Source: Microcaldota archaeon | Lineage (GTDB): Archaea > Micrarchaeota > Micrarchaeia > Micrarchaeales > CABMGC01 | NCBI GenBank assembly: GCA_021817505.1 | Contig: JAKAUU010000030.1 | Coordinates: 1-46,563, forward strand | DNA: 46,563 nucleotides | Direction: 5' to 3' | In this document: one piece after another, positions 8,388 to 18,600 of the stretch | How the letters are laid out: every line of letters begins with the position of its first letter | Numbering within the stretch: position 1 is the stretch's first letter | The notes under the pieces: model-generated | Databases searched by the model: none | What the model was told of the DNA's origin: nothing | The model's input: the letters and a program-made list of their open reading frames with translations, nothing else | Program-made: the position numbers and the translations under genes

Positions 8388-11207
8388 TTATATTGCCTCT
8401 ATGCCTGGCTTCAAAGGCGTAGAGGAACTGGCCTTCGATGATTTGGACACGTCTTCAAGCTCTGTGGAGATTCTGCAGCCGGTCTCCTTTTCTATATATC
8501 CCTTTGCATCGTTTATGACATCATACTGGTCCGCAGGATTTGTCTCTATCGTCCTGACGATATTGACGTGCTTTGCCATAGACGACGCAAATTCAATGCA
8601 TTTCTGTATGTCGAACTTCAATGAATAAGTGTTCTCAAGCTCTCCGCTTTTTATCATATCAATGACACGTTTAGCGTTCTTGTCCTTTGCAAGCTCGTTG
8701 TTTAGTATATACTTGTATTCGCTAGCAACTATGTACTTTATCTCCTGCGGCTGCTTACCCTTCTTCCTGACAAGCTCTAGAACATGTTTGGAATCATCTA
8801 TCATCCGGTCTACAAGCTCTTCCTCAGTCTCTATCTTGCTGCTTAACATGGATTCGTTAGCTGCAGGCCATTTCTCCTTTGCAACAAAGGTCTCGTTTTT
8901 CATCTTGTGCCAGAGCTCTTCCGAGAAGTGTGGCACAAGCGGTCCCAGAAGCAGCGCAAGCGTTGAGATGTATTCGGCTATGACTACCTGGTTGTTTCCC
9001 CCTCTGAGGAAGTATCGCTTCAGCTCTATCACAGAATCATACAACACGGAAGTTGACGCGGCCCTGAGCTCAAGCTTCTCCATCGCATCCGTTACTGCTA
9101 TTACCTTCCCGTTAAGCTTCGAATATAGCCAATAATCTATGTGCTTCAGTTCCGAAGGCTCGTACAGGCTGATATTCCCAGCTATCGAATCTATGTATTC
9201 GAGGCGTTCCTTGATCCCGTTCGCGGCGTCGTTATTGTACTCGGAATCTCCGAAAAGGTCAGCGCTGCAAACGACCATGAACCTGGTCACATCGGCACCG
9301 TGCCTGCTGACAGCCTCCTTGACATCAACAGTATTTCCGAGGCTCTTGGACATCTTCTCCCCCTCTGAAAGAACGGTGCCGTTTATCGCTATCTGTTTAG
9401 GCCAGTATTTGCTCCCGAAGACTATCGCATGGTTGAAAATATACATGGTCAGATGGTTGAATATGAGCTCCGCTCCGGAGTGCCTTGAGGTGAACGCGTA
9501 CCAGTAGTCAAAAGATTCCTTGCTCCTCTTTACCGTCTCATAAGGTATGCCTGTTGCCTTGGAAACGGCCTCTGCATCCCCCTTCCCAAGGTATACGTAA
9601 TCAAAAAACTCGTGAGTAAGCTTCTCGCTGTCGACATCGGATATTATGTGCCAGATAGTATACAGCGATATGTATATCGTTGAATCTGAAAGCGGTTCTA
9701 TTATCTTCGTGTTGTCAAGCGGGAACTTTGTCCCCAGTCCCTGGGCCCTTGCAACAGCCCTGAGGTTTATCCATTCCAGCGCCCCTTCAAAGGTCGGCCT
9801 TAGCTTCTCGGGAAGGATCCTGGTGTTTTTCAACGCTTCGCGTGCCTTCACCTTCCATTTTTCATCCCCGTAGTTAAGGAACCATTGGTCATCGACAATC
9901 TTAACTACTACTGAAAAGCTGCATCTGCATGTGGCATTGTTTGCTATCACATAGACGGCAAAGGCGTCCTTGCTTGCGATGAGGTCTTTCCACATGCGGT
10001 CACGCGCGTCCTTTACCTTAAGCCCTTTGTAATCCCCGACAAGCATCACCCCGCTTCTCAACTCCTCCTTATACTGTTTCTTTGTGGCTTCCTCTATGGC
10101 GTCCACGTTCGGATTCCCGGTGGCCGTCTCCACATCTATATATGCTACCGAAGGTATGTCCTTTCCTTTTGCAGGCCCTTCGAGCTCTATCACCTTTATC
10201 GGGTTTATATTGGCTGCGGCTTCCGATCCCTTCTTCCCAAGCTCAAGGAGTGCAGTGTAATCGAAAGGAGCATGCGCTGGAACGCTCATGACTATGCCTG
10301 TTCCAAAAGCTTCGTCCACGAAGAAGCCAGGCAAGGCGGGGATGCTCGCCCCTGTCTTGGGATTTATGTATCTCCCGTTTAGCAGATCCGCAGAATCTAT
10401 CTCCGATATTACCTTGACGCCTGCCTGGTATGCAAGCTTGTCTGCCGCAGAGCTCGACAGACAGAGCCTTTCCCCGTTTACCTCGCATATTACGTACTGC
10501 GCCCCGTATTTTACAAATATATTCGTGACTCCGTGCAGCGTTTCAGGCCTGTAGGTCGCACAGACTATCTTATAATCCCTGTTCTCCGCCTGGAATTTTA
10601 TCCCGAGCATCTCCTCTATCTCAGGTTCGGTGTCTCCCTTGGTATCGTGCATGCCCACGGCATTGTTCTCGTTAGGGCACCATCCGACAGGATGCTTCCC
10701 CTTGATAAGCAGGCCGTTGGCGTTGAGTATTGAGAACTGCCATTCGATGAACTTGCTGAATTTAGGATCTATGGAAACAAGCTGCCTGCGCCAGTCTATG
10801 CTTAGCCCGAGATCATGGAAGGCCTTCCTGAATACTTCTATGAAATATGATGCGAGATAGAGCGGATCCTCCATTTTTTCTATGTCTTCATCAGATATTC
10901 TGAACCTCTTGAGATCGTTTATCAGAAGCTGGTCCTTGTTCTTGATCCTTTTGGACTGTGCAAGTACTGGAGTTCCTGTAACGTGGTAGCCCATTGGGAA
11001 AAGGACGTTGAAGCCGCGCATTCGCTTGTATCTTGCAAGCACGTCGGCAGTACCGTATGTCCTTACGTGTCCCATGTGCGGCGGACCGTTGGTATATGGG
11101 AAAGCGGATGACACCAAGTAGGACTGCCTCTGGTCAGGCTCAGGTTCAAATACGTTGTTGTCAGCCCACTCTCTCTGCCACTTTCTTTCTATGTCATCCA
11201 GATCCAT
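8388..11207 (-). CDS. leuS: Leucyl-tRNA synthetase (archaeal/eukaryotic type)
   Basis: 939 residues, full length for archaeal LeuRS. The class I enzyme charges tRNA-Leu. The HIGH-equivalent is HMGH at residues 44-47 in PYTNGPPHMGHVRTYG, and KMSKS is at about residues 618-622. Between them lies the CP1 editing domain (GTGIVMSVPAHAPFDY and neighbouring segments). The anticodon-binding and C-terminal domains follow, and the last 25 or so residues form a Ser/Lys-rich tail (SKSSKASSSTPLKPG) that looks disordered. The ATG at 11207 follows a TATA-like GCTTATATC element about 45 bases upstream. Converges with the M50 protease gene. Confidence 0.96.
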   Translation of the reverse strand: MDLDDIERKWQREWADNNVFEPEPDQRQSYLVSSAFPYTNGPPHMGHVRTYGTADVLARYKRMRGFNVLFPMGYHVTGTPVLAQSKRIKNKDQLLINDLKRFRISDEDIEKMEDPLYLASYFIEVFRKAFHDLGLSIDWRRQLVSIDPKFSKFIEWQFSILNANGLLIKGKHPVGWCPNENNAVGMHDTKGDTEPEIEEMLGIKFQAENRDYKIVCATYRPETLHGVTNIFVKYGAQYVICEVNGERLCLSSSAADKLAYQAGVKVISEIDSADLLNGRYINPKTGASIPALPGFFVDEAFGTGIVMSVPAHAPFDYTALLELGKKGSEAAANINPIKVIELEGPAKGKDIPSVAYIDVETATGNPNVDAIEEATKKQYKEELRSGVMLVGDYKGLKVKDARDRMWKDLIASKDAFAVYVIANNATCRCSFSVVVKIVDDQWFLNYGDEKWKVKAREALKNTRILPEKLRPTFEGALEWINLRAVARAQGLGTKFPLDNTKIIEPLSDSTIYISLYTIWHIISDVDSEKLTHEFFDYVYLGKGDAEAVSKATGIPYETVKRSKESFDYWYAFTSRHSGAELIFNHLTMYIFNHAIVFGSKYWPKQIAINGTVLSEGEKMSKSLGNTVDVKEAVSRHGADVTRFMVVCSADLFGDSEYNNDAANGIKERLEYIDSIAGNISLYEPSELKHIDYWLYSKLNGKVIAVTDAMEKLELRAASTSVLYDSVIELKRYFLRGGNNQVVIAEYISTLALLLGPLVPHFSEELWHKMKNETFVAKEKWPAANESMLSSKIETEEELVDRMIDDSKHVLELVRKKGKQPQEIKYIVASEYKYILNNELAKDKNAKRVIDMIKSGELENTYSLKFDIQKCIEFASSMAKHVNIVRTIETNPADQYDVINDAKGYIEKETGCRISTELEDVSKSSKASSSTPLKPGIEAI

Positions 11208-11260
11208 ACTCTAAGCACCGAATGTTTAACGTTCATTGATAAAAGATATAAGCGTTTAGT

Positions 11261-12388
11261 CTAATCGCCTGTTTCTATGCTTTTGAACAATCGTGAGTAG
11301 AAACGATTGGTCTCAGAGACGAAGTATCTATCCAGGTTATCCCTGTTTTTAATAAATATGGAACTGTCTTTGGCAGTGACTATCTTGGAAGCGGCTGATG
11401 CGAGGTTCTTCTCATTCGAAACAGTGCACATCTCCTTAACCTCTTCAGGTATCGGCGAATATGAAGGCAGGAGCACAGGGACGTTTAGGGCTATCGATTC
11501 AAGGCATATTATGCTGAGCCCCTCTCGCTCTGACATGTTAAGAAGCATTGATGAGGACTTTATTAATGAATATAGATCCTTTTTATCCTTGTAGAAATCC
11601 CTGAACTCCACGATTTTATCAAGTTTCATGGATTTGGACATCGCCATCAGCTTTTCCTTCTCAGGCCCGCTCCCAAGCACTATGCCTCTTATCCCGTTAG
11701 TTTTTTTGTTTGCATCCTTTATTACCTTTAGGAACCTGTCTATCCGCTTTTCCTTGACCATGCGTCCTGAGAAGACGACGGTTCTGCTTCTCTTTCCGCT
11801 CCCGCGTATGCCTCTGAAATCTCTCTTGTCTATGACGGGGGCGAATATGCTTATCTTTTCAGAATTTATGCCTGCATCGATCATCTTTCCCTTTGTAGTG
11901 CTGCTTATTGTAACGTAAGCGTCAGCCCCTTTTATGGCCGAATCTGCAAAAACACTCGCAAGAGTTCCTGTTCCTCCTATATACTCCTTCCAATAACTTT
12001 TATCCCAGTACTCTGCAACTGCCATGATGAGCTTTGCGCCTCTGCTTCTGCAGTAGAGTTTTACAAGCGGTAGATGAAGCATCGGAAAATAGTCCGCTAT
12101 CACAACGTCAAAATCATATCCGAACAGCTTTGATACAGATGAATTGAATAACGCAGCCTCTCTTACGGAACGTCTGCCATGCCGATATATCTTCTCCTGA
12201 TTGGTACTGTGGGTTGCGTGATAGTGCACTCCCTTATGCACAAACTCATCCTTCATGCCAGGCCATTTCGTGGTGAAGAAATGTACATCGTGCTTTTTTG
12301 CAAGCTCGACAGCGGCATTATAATGCATCGCCTCTATTCCGCCGACATGCCAGGGATAAGGTACGTCATAGACTATGGCAATCTTCAT
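11261..12388 (-). CDS. Glycosyltransferase family 4 (GT-B fold)
   Basis: 375 residues. The N-terminus KIAIVYDVPYPWHVGGIE is the classical start of GT4 enzymes, with the glycine loop that contacts substrate. The C-terminal Rossmann domain starts at VVFSGRMVKEKRIDRFLKVI and carries the retaining-glycosyltransferase E-x7-E type element in SEREGLSIICLESIA. It is expected to add a sugar from a nucleotide donor to a surface glycan or lipid-linked acceptor at the cytoplasmic membrane face. The ATG overlaps the stop codon of the upstream carbamoyltransferase (ATGA), so the two are translationally coupled. Donor and acceptor cannot be deduced. Confidence 0.9.
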   Translation of the reverse strand: MKIAIVYDVPYPWHVGGIEAMHYNAAVELAKKHDVHFFTTKWPGMKDEFVHKGVHYHATHSTNQEKIYRHGRRSVREAALFNSSVSKLFGYDFDVVIADYFPMLHLPLVKLYCRSRGAKLIMAVAEYWDKSYWKEYIGGTGTLASVFADSAIKGADAYVTISSTTKGKMIDAGINSEKISIFAPVIDKRDFRGIRGSGKRSRTVVFSGRMVKEKRIDRFLKVIKDANKKTNGIRGIVLGSGPEKEKLMAMSKSMKLDKIVEFRDFYKDKKDLYSLIKSSSMLLNMSEREGLSIICLESIALNVPVLLPSYSPIPEEVKEMCTVSNEKNLASAASKIVTAKDSSIFIKNRDNLDRYFVSETNRFYSRLFKSIETGD

Positions 12389-14091
12389 TTAGCCGCCTCC
12401 TTATTCTCCACGAAGTACTCTCCAAGGAACATATACCTTGTTTTTGTCTTCTTCATCGTCAGAAGTGCGTCTTCAGGAGCTGCGACAATCGGCGATCCGT
12501 GTATGTTGAAGCTGGTATTCAGTACGACTCCGAAGCCCGTCTTTCCCTTCACTGCCTTTATCAGTGAGAGATAATCGGGATTTTCCTCTCCGACCATCTG
12601 CGGTCTTGCAGTAAGGTCAACATGGACCACTGATTTCATTATCTCTTTCTTATCCTTTTTTATCGCATATGCCATGGTCATGAAGCGGTCGTGCCCTTTC
12701 ACGTCCTCGAGGAGCTCTTCAGCATCGCTTCTGAGAATCGAAGGGGCAAAAGGCTGGTACCATTCCCTCTGCTTCACGAAGGTATTCAGTTTGTCCTTGA
12801 CGGTATCGGAGCCTGCGTTTGCAAGTATGCTTCTGTCCCCAAGAGCCCTTGGGCCGTATTCCATCCTTCCGTTGAACCAGAATATGTATTCATCATTATC
12901 TATCAGTTCTGCCCCATGGCCGAATCTATCACCGTCTATTTCATACGAGAGATTAGTCTCCTGTTTAAGGGCCTGAAGAACCCTATCCTCATTATATGAA
13001 TTCCCCAGATATGCGTTTTCGAATTCGTATGTGTGTGTTCCTTTTAATTGATAATCGGCATACATGGCAGCCCCTAAGGCTATCCCGCCATCCCCCATAT
13101 GCGGAAATATATACCACTTTTTCAAAGAGTCTATGCCCCTTATCTGCATGTTTGCCTTTACGTTGGACATTATCCCTCCTGAGAACAGAACCGTGTCTAT
13201 TCCAAAATTGGCTATGGCATTCTCGACAAGTGTCTTCTCTATCCTTTCCATCAACTGCTGTGCCATATATGCAAACTGCTCCCTTGGCATTGTCCATAGA
13301 AGCCTGTCTAAAACCTTATACTGCTTCACCGGGCCATACTTTGCCTTTATCTGCAATCCTTCAACCTTATAGAGGTCCTTAAGCTTATTCTCTTCAAATG
13401 CAAATGGGAAGGAGTAATCGGCCATTGCCATTACCTTGCCTTCATCCTCAAGTTCGCGCATTCCTACAAGGTTGGTCACCTGCTCATAGAATATGCCTAT
13501 GGAGTCCCTTGCAGGTATTGCTACTTTGCGCTCCAGCTTGCCGTTCTCAAGTATGGATATGCTGCCAGAAAGGCCGTCACCGAGTCCGTCAAGCGTTATC
13601 ACGATTGCGCGGTCCGTCCCTGATGTGAATGCAGCAGTAGCCGCGTGCGCAGCGTGGTGGTCTACAGAGACAAGGGCAAATTTGCTGAAGCCTATGTGCC
13701 TAAGCTCCCTGCTTATCATGGCCTTGCTTGCAGAATCGCACATGGGCAGTACGCCTACGGTGGTAGTGGCATACTTGTAGTAATGCATCAGTCTTTCCAT
13801 CCTTGGCTTCAGCATCTTCCTTCTGCGGAATTTATAGTAAGCCTCTTTCTGCCCTGGAAATACCCTTGAGATGGTCTTTGTAAGTTCGGTTGTAGGAAAA
13901 GCTATTCTTTCAACATCAGAGGGTTTTATCCCTGCAAATTCAAGCGCATTGCTTATTGCGTTGTAAGGGAATTTTATCTCGAGCTTTCTCTTTGTATAGC
14001 GCTCTTCATTAGCTGCGAAGAGTATCTTTCCGTCTTCAATAAGGGCAGCTCCGGAGTCATGCCCATCCCATATTCCTAAAGTATATGCCAA
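12385..14091 (-). CDS. Carbamoyltransferase, NodU/CmcH family
   Basis: 568 residues, normal for the family. The N-terminal Kae1/ASKHA-like half contains GIWDGHDSGAALIEDGKILF and NEERYTKRKLEIKFP, then the metal-site histidines in SVDHHAAHAATAAF and ITLDGLGDGLSGS. The C-terminal domain has the signature GRMEYGPRALGDRSILANA. Such enzymes O-carbamoylate sugars or antibiotics using carbamoyl phosphate. The start is TTG at 14091, supported by GGTG six bases ahead. Stop and start codons overlap with the GT4 gene. Together with the radical SAM gene just upstream this suggests tailoring of a surface glycan. Confidence 0.92.
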   Translation of the reverse strand: MAYTLGIWDGHDSGAALIEDGKILFAANEERYTKRKLEIKFPYNAISNALEFAGIKPSDVERIAFPTTELTKTISRVFPGQKEAYYKFRRRKMLKPRMERLMHYYKYATTTVGVLPMCDSASKAMISRELRHIGFSKFALVSVDHHAAHAATAAFTSGTDRAIVITLDGLGDGLSGSISILENGKLERKVAIPARDSIGIFYEQVTNLVGMRELEDEGKVMAMADYSFPFAFEENKLKDLYKVEGLQIKAKYGPVKQYKVLDRLLWTMPREQFAYMAQQLMERIEKTLVENAIANFGIDTVLFSGGIMSNVKANMQIRGIDSLKKWYIFPHMGDGGIALGAAMYADYQLKGTHTYEFENAYLGNSYNEDRVLQALKQETNLSYEIDGDRFGHGAELIDNDEYIFWFNGRMEYGPRALGDRSILANAGSDTVKDKLNTFVKQREWYQPFAPSILRSDAEELLEDVKGHDRFMTMAYAIKKDKKEIMKSVVHVDLTARPQMVGEENPDYLSLIKAVKGKTGFGVVLNTSFNIHGSPIVAAPEDALLTMKKTKTRYMFLGEYFVENKEAAK

Positions 14092-14113
14092 AAATACACC
14101 GTAGCAAGATATA

Positions 14114-15181
14114 CTATATTACTGCTTCTTTTATATCCCCTACTATTGTCTGGTAAGCCTCGCATGCCGTCCAGGAGTCAGGTTCCTTGCCATCCTTTAT
14201 GCTCTCTCTTATCTCATTCGCTTCAGGGCTTGACCATATCTTGCTGAGATCATAGCCCGTATCACGTATGTTCCCTATCTTCTTGTCCCACATTATTGAA
14301 GGGAAGACATTGCCGTAGCTGTCAAGAAACAAGGAGACGTCCATGCTCCTGCTCTTCATTGGAGATTTGCCTGTTGTCACATAACTGACAAGCTTTCTGA
14401 GGAATATCCCCTCTATTATCGGTATCATTCCAAACTCCATTCTCCTCTTCTTTATCAGCATCTCTACCTCCTTCGCAACTACTGCACGGTCGGCAGCTAT
14501 CTGCATGTCGGCATTTCCGTAATACATTCCAGAAAGCTGGCCTACGTTCACGTGGAAATTGTTGGCAGTGGCCCAAGGCAGTTCCTTCATGACATCGGTA
14601 ATCGTCTCTTCAAGATGGCCCTGGTTAAGCCTTGACATAGTATATCCAAATACGAAGAATAGGTTCTTGTGCTCTTTCTGCAGCTCCTTCAGCCTTTTTG
14701 CCATTGCCATAACCCTGTCGAAGTTCCCAGGTACTCCCCTTATTTTATCATGCAGCTCCCTGTTCCCGTCAAGGCTCAGCGTTATCGATATTTTCGGGAT
14801 TCCGAGCGCCAGTATCTGCTTTAGCTTCGAGACAAGCATCTCCTGGTTGCATAATGAGTTTGTAGGCATGGTAAGCAGGAAGAGGCCTTTGGAGTTCTCG
14901 CTAAATGACCTTACTATTTCGACTATGTCACCGTTCAGGAACGGTTCTCCCCCAGTTATCTCAAGCCATTTAAAGTAGTTATTTTTCTTGGCAAACTCCT
15001 TAACTTCATCCGTGCTGAGTTCGTTGACAGGCTTGCGCTGCCATATGTTGCACGTAAGGCATCTTGATTGGCATCTGTAGGTTATTGCAAAGGTCATCTT
15101 GTAAGGCTTATCGAGCTCCGTGAAGTTGCTCTTCAGCGCATCGAGACCCAGGCTCATGAGCTTCATGCTTTTCATATACAT
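14114..15181 (-). CDS. Radical SAM protein
   Basis: 355 residues. The [4Fe-4S] cluster motif is CQSRCLTC at residues 37-44 (C-x3-C-x2-C), followed by GGEPFLNGDIVEIVRSF for SAM binding. The C-terminal part keeps the pattern of a SPASM-like region (DSYGNVFPSIMWDKKIGNIRD) but lacks its usual cluster of cysteines; only one Cys (TACEAY) is seen near the end. The substrate is unknown. It sits 22 bases upstream of the carbamoyltransferase gene, probably in one operon with it and the glycosyltransferase. TATA-like AATATAATAAT lies about 20-30 bases before the ATG, so the mRNA may be leaderless. Confidence 0.9.
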   Translation of the reverse strand: MYMKSMKLMSLGLDALKSNFTELDKPYKMTFAITYRCQSRCLTCNIWQRKPVNELSTDEVKEFAKKNNYFKWLEITGGEPFLNGDIVEIVRSFSENSKGLFLLTMPTNSLCNQEMLVSKLKQILALGIPKISITLSLDGNRELHDKIRGVPGNFDRVMAMAKRLKELQKEHKNLFFVFGYTMSRLNQGHLEETITDVMKELPWATANNFHVNVGQLSGMYYGNADMQIAADRAVVAKEVEMLIKKRRMEFGMIPIIEGIFLRKLVSYVTTGKSPMKSRSMDVSLFLDSYGNVFPSIMWDKKIGNIRDTGYDLSKIWSSPEANEIRESIKDGKEPDSWTACEAYQTIVGDIKEAVI

Positions 15182-15223
15182 ACCATTGAAAATTCAGATT
15201 ATTATATTTTATGATATCTCAGG

Positions 15224-15583
15224 CTATCTTCTTACGTTCTCCTTGAGGAACTGCTCCCTGTTGCTCATGAACAGATCCTTCATCTTTACCGAGTGTTTGC
15301 ACGGATTCCCCCTGAAGTGTGCATCATTGCATGTGCAGCTGCTCCATGGTATCATATTGTTCCTGTTGCCTGAGATTGCAACACCTACTCTGAAGTAGGT
15401 ATTTTCCCTGTTCTCGCTTTTCACATAACCGTAAAGCTTATATGACCCTGGAAGTTTTCCGTCCCCTATGGTAAGTATCATGACGCTTTTATCGCTGCTG
15501 ACGAGCCTGAATTCCATCCCTTCCAATTGACTCTGGGCACATGTATACGGGCGGAACTGTGCCGCTGAAGCTCTTTCACGCAT
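15224..15583 (-). CDS. SWIM zinc-finger domain protein
   Basis: 119 residues. The C-terminal half has CTCNDAHFRGNPCKH, the C-x-C-x(n)-C-x-H pattern of a SWIM zinc finger, with ligands Cys83, Cys85, Cys95 and His97. SWIM domains bind DNA or protein partners. The N-terminal 75 residues form a short beta-rich region (EFRLVSSDKSVMILTIGDG) like the sequence that precedes many archaeal SWIM domains. It lies 42 bases upstream of the radical SAM gene. The ATG at 15583 follows AGGT with short spacing. A role as a small regulator or Rad51-partner-like protein is possible but not shown. Confidence 0.8.
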   Translation of the reverse strand: MRERASAAQFRPYTCAQSQLEGMEFRLVSSDKSVMILTIGDGKLPGSYKLYGYVKSENRENTYFRVGVAISGNRNNMIPWSSCTCNDAHFRGNPCKHSVKMKDLFMSNREQFLKENVRR

Positions 15584-15632
15584 ATAAATACCTGGGTAAG
15601 TCTCAAATCTCCTGATATATTAGGCTTCCTTA

Positions 15633-18600
15633 TCAGCCATAACTCATCGAGAAGGCGCTTATGCCGTATCCGCATGTGGATTCATAGTCTACTGCAAACT
15701 GGTAAGCTCCTGGAGTCAGGGTGAAGCTTCCGGAATAGGCCTGTCCGTTGTTAGCAGACCATGCTCCGGAAGGCAGCACAGGATTCCATATGCTGCTGCC
15801 TTGTGGCCTATAAAAAGCCTGAACCGCTCCGTTAACATATGTGTTTATCGTGTATGTACCGGTAAGTGTCATGTTTGCGGTTGCAGTATATCCTGCATCT
15901 GGAGCGCCGCACGTTGCATAATCATTCAATCCGTTAAAAGGCACCGGGAACGGAACCGCATTCATCAGCAGTATCTGATTGTTAGCAACCGCACTTGAAT
16001 GATATGCCCATCCGGTGAATCCTGGAAGTCCGTTTGGATTGTTCCTTGAAGTAGGTATCCCATACCACCCTGAGAGGTCCGACGTGTATACATTTACTCC
16101 CTGCGGAAGGAGAGGGCTGCCGGTAACAGACGAATATGAAACAGGGTCTGTGCTTGTGCTCTGAGGTATCCACTCAGTAACATTCCAGAAGACACTCTGC
16201 TCCGGGGCTGCACCAAAGCCAAAGGCCTGCCACGCATCAGATACTGCAGTTGGTGAAGAACTCCCCGATCCCGAGTATCCTGTTATGGGTGCATAAGTCA
16301 GATTATAAGCTGTTCCATTATTGCCGTTCCCGCTGTAGTCATTAGCATTCCCGTCCAGCGGCCACCATGCAACTAGGCTGTTTCCGACCAGCGGAGCCCC
16401 TCCCATCCCCTTCGAATAAAGTTCCGTGACCTGGCTGCTGCTAAGGTTTGAATCATACAGCTGTATGTCTATCATACTTCCGTTGAATGAGTATTGTGTC
16501 CCTCCAGAGACACTGTTGCTACCGATGTAAATTGGCAGAAGCTGCCCTGGATTGAGCCCTTTTCCTGCATTCCCGGATGCAATCACATGGCTGTTAAGGT
16601 AGACGCTTGCTGTCCCAGTAGTGCTATTGTATTCGGCAGTTACGAATTCCCATGTCTTTGTAGGCAGGTTGCTGAATCCGTTGATCCCGTTAGGCCATTT
16701 TAATACATGGTTGCAGCATGGGGCTATGGAGAGCATGTAATTTTGGTTACCATTGCTCAACTCTGAGAAGAGAAGATCAAATCCTGCATTGTTATTGTTG
16801 CTGGAGCTGTTTGCTATTGTTTCTCCATTGGTAACGTAAGGACTTCCATATACCCACGCGGAGAATGTAAACGATCCTGTTCTTGCAACAGGTGTTGCGT
16901 TCAGCTGCTGCGTTATTATCATGCTGCTTACGCTTGGATTAAATACTGCAGACTGGCTAGGCCCGTACTCGAGAGGCATATCTGAAAGATACAGGTGTGG
17001 CATGGTGGTATTCATGCACTCCTGATAGTTGCTGCATCCAAGTATGCCTGGAATCGGGAAGGTTGGCTGAGCTGAAGGCACAATAAGCGCACTGTCCCTG
17101 TTGTAATTTACCGGATAGCCATAGCTTACAGAGTGTGCAGTGCCATTGTGCCCATTAACAATGTGATCAGTGCTTCCGATAACGTAAGAGTAGTACCCGT
17201 TTCCACTTGAATCTGCAGTATTGTTATCAAGCTGCAGCCAAATAGCTATGCTGTTCGAAGATGCTATCGGCACTCCCCCAATGCCATCTTGGTATTCGCT
17301 ATATGCCTGCTGTGTCGTAAGAATACTTTTATACAACTGTACGTTTGCAAGTGCCATTTTTGTGTAATAATCCGTATTCCCAAGCTGGGCTCCTATTATC
17401 CAATCGCTCCCCGAAGATTGCGGATTTGTTAATGAAGTGAAGAGCTGAGAGTTCCCATTGTAAAATACCCTTATTGAAGTTCTGTTAAGCGAAAATCCTA
17501 TAAAACTCCATTTATACATTGGGACTTTGAAGTAACTTGTATATTTTTTATTTCCATTCCAGACTACAATGTTGCCATTAGAAAGGCTTATGTTATAGAA
17601 GCCGTAGTTGGAAGAAGATCCGTCGAATTCTGCTATTGGGGAGAAGGAGCTGTTCTCCATCGGATATACCCATTCGAAGTTTGTCATGTTGGCAGCATTT
17701 AACAGATTGCCAGTTATATACGAATTACTATCTAGATATGCCACTCTTCGGTTATATCCTGAAAATGTAAATATCCCATATATGGAGCTGTTTGCCAAGT
17801 TTCCTGATGCCCTATCCAGGTATGATGGAGCGTAAGGAGATGCAAAATAATAACCATCCATAATGGCTTTCCTGAGGCCACTTATATTAAGCACAGATAA
17901 CGACGGCCCGTAAAGAAGAGCGGAATCGCCTGTAATTAGGCTATTTTGTATATAACCGGATGATTTTTGGAAATTTAGATACGGGACGTAATCCGGAGCG
18001 CTTGCTGAAGGGGATGAATATGAAATTATGCCTCCGAAACTGCTTCCATTACAGTTTATACTGTTTGCAGAATCTACTGTGAATATTATCTGGGAGCTTA
18101 TCAAAGAGTTGGAACTAGGGCATATCGTATTGCTGCCATAATTAAGTATGGTCCCGTATGAGAATAGGTTAGTTGTTCCGTTTATGGCCTGTGCCTCCCC
18201 TATAGGCGTTATAAGACCAGATATGTTTGCAAAATGAATATATCTGATAATGCCTTCCTGAGCATAAAGCAAATCCGGAGTGTTGTTCAGAGGTACGGTG
18301 GCGTTTATAGGGAAAGTATAGGCATATATAGTACCACTCTGATTGAACTTAAGGTACTCGGTGTATCTGACAGATATGCTGTATGAGCTTGTTTGATATA
18401 TTTGGGGTCTGGTCTGCGATATGATGACATTCGATACGCCTAAAGGAGGGCTTCCCTCTATAGACGCATTGTAATAGAACAAATCCAGGTAATAATTCTT
18501 GAAAAACTGCGGGGCAACATAGTTATTGCCCGTTCCGAATAAATTATACGTTAGGTATCCTTGTTCGTTAGGAACGGTGCCGTTCATCATTATTTGTGCA

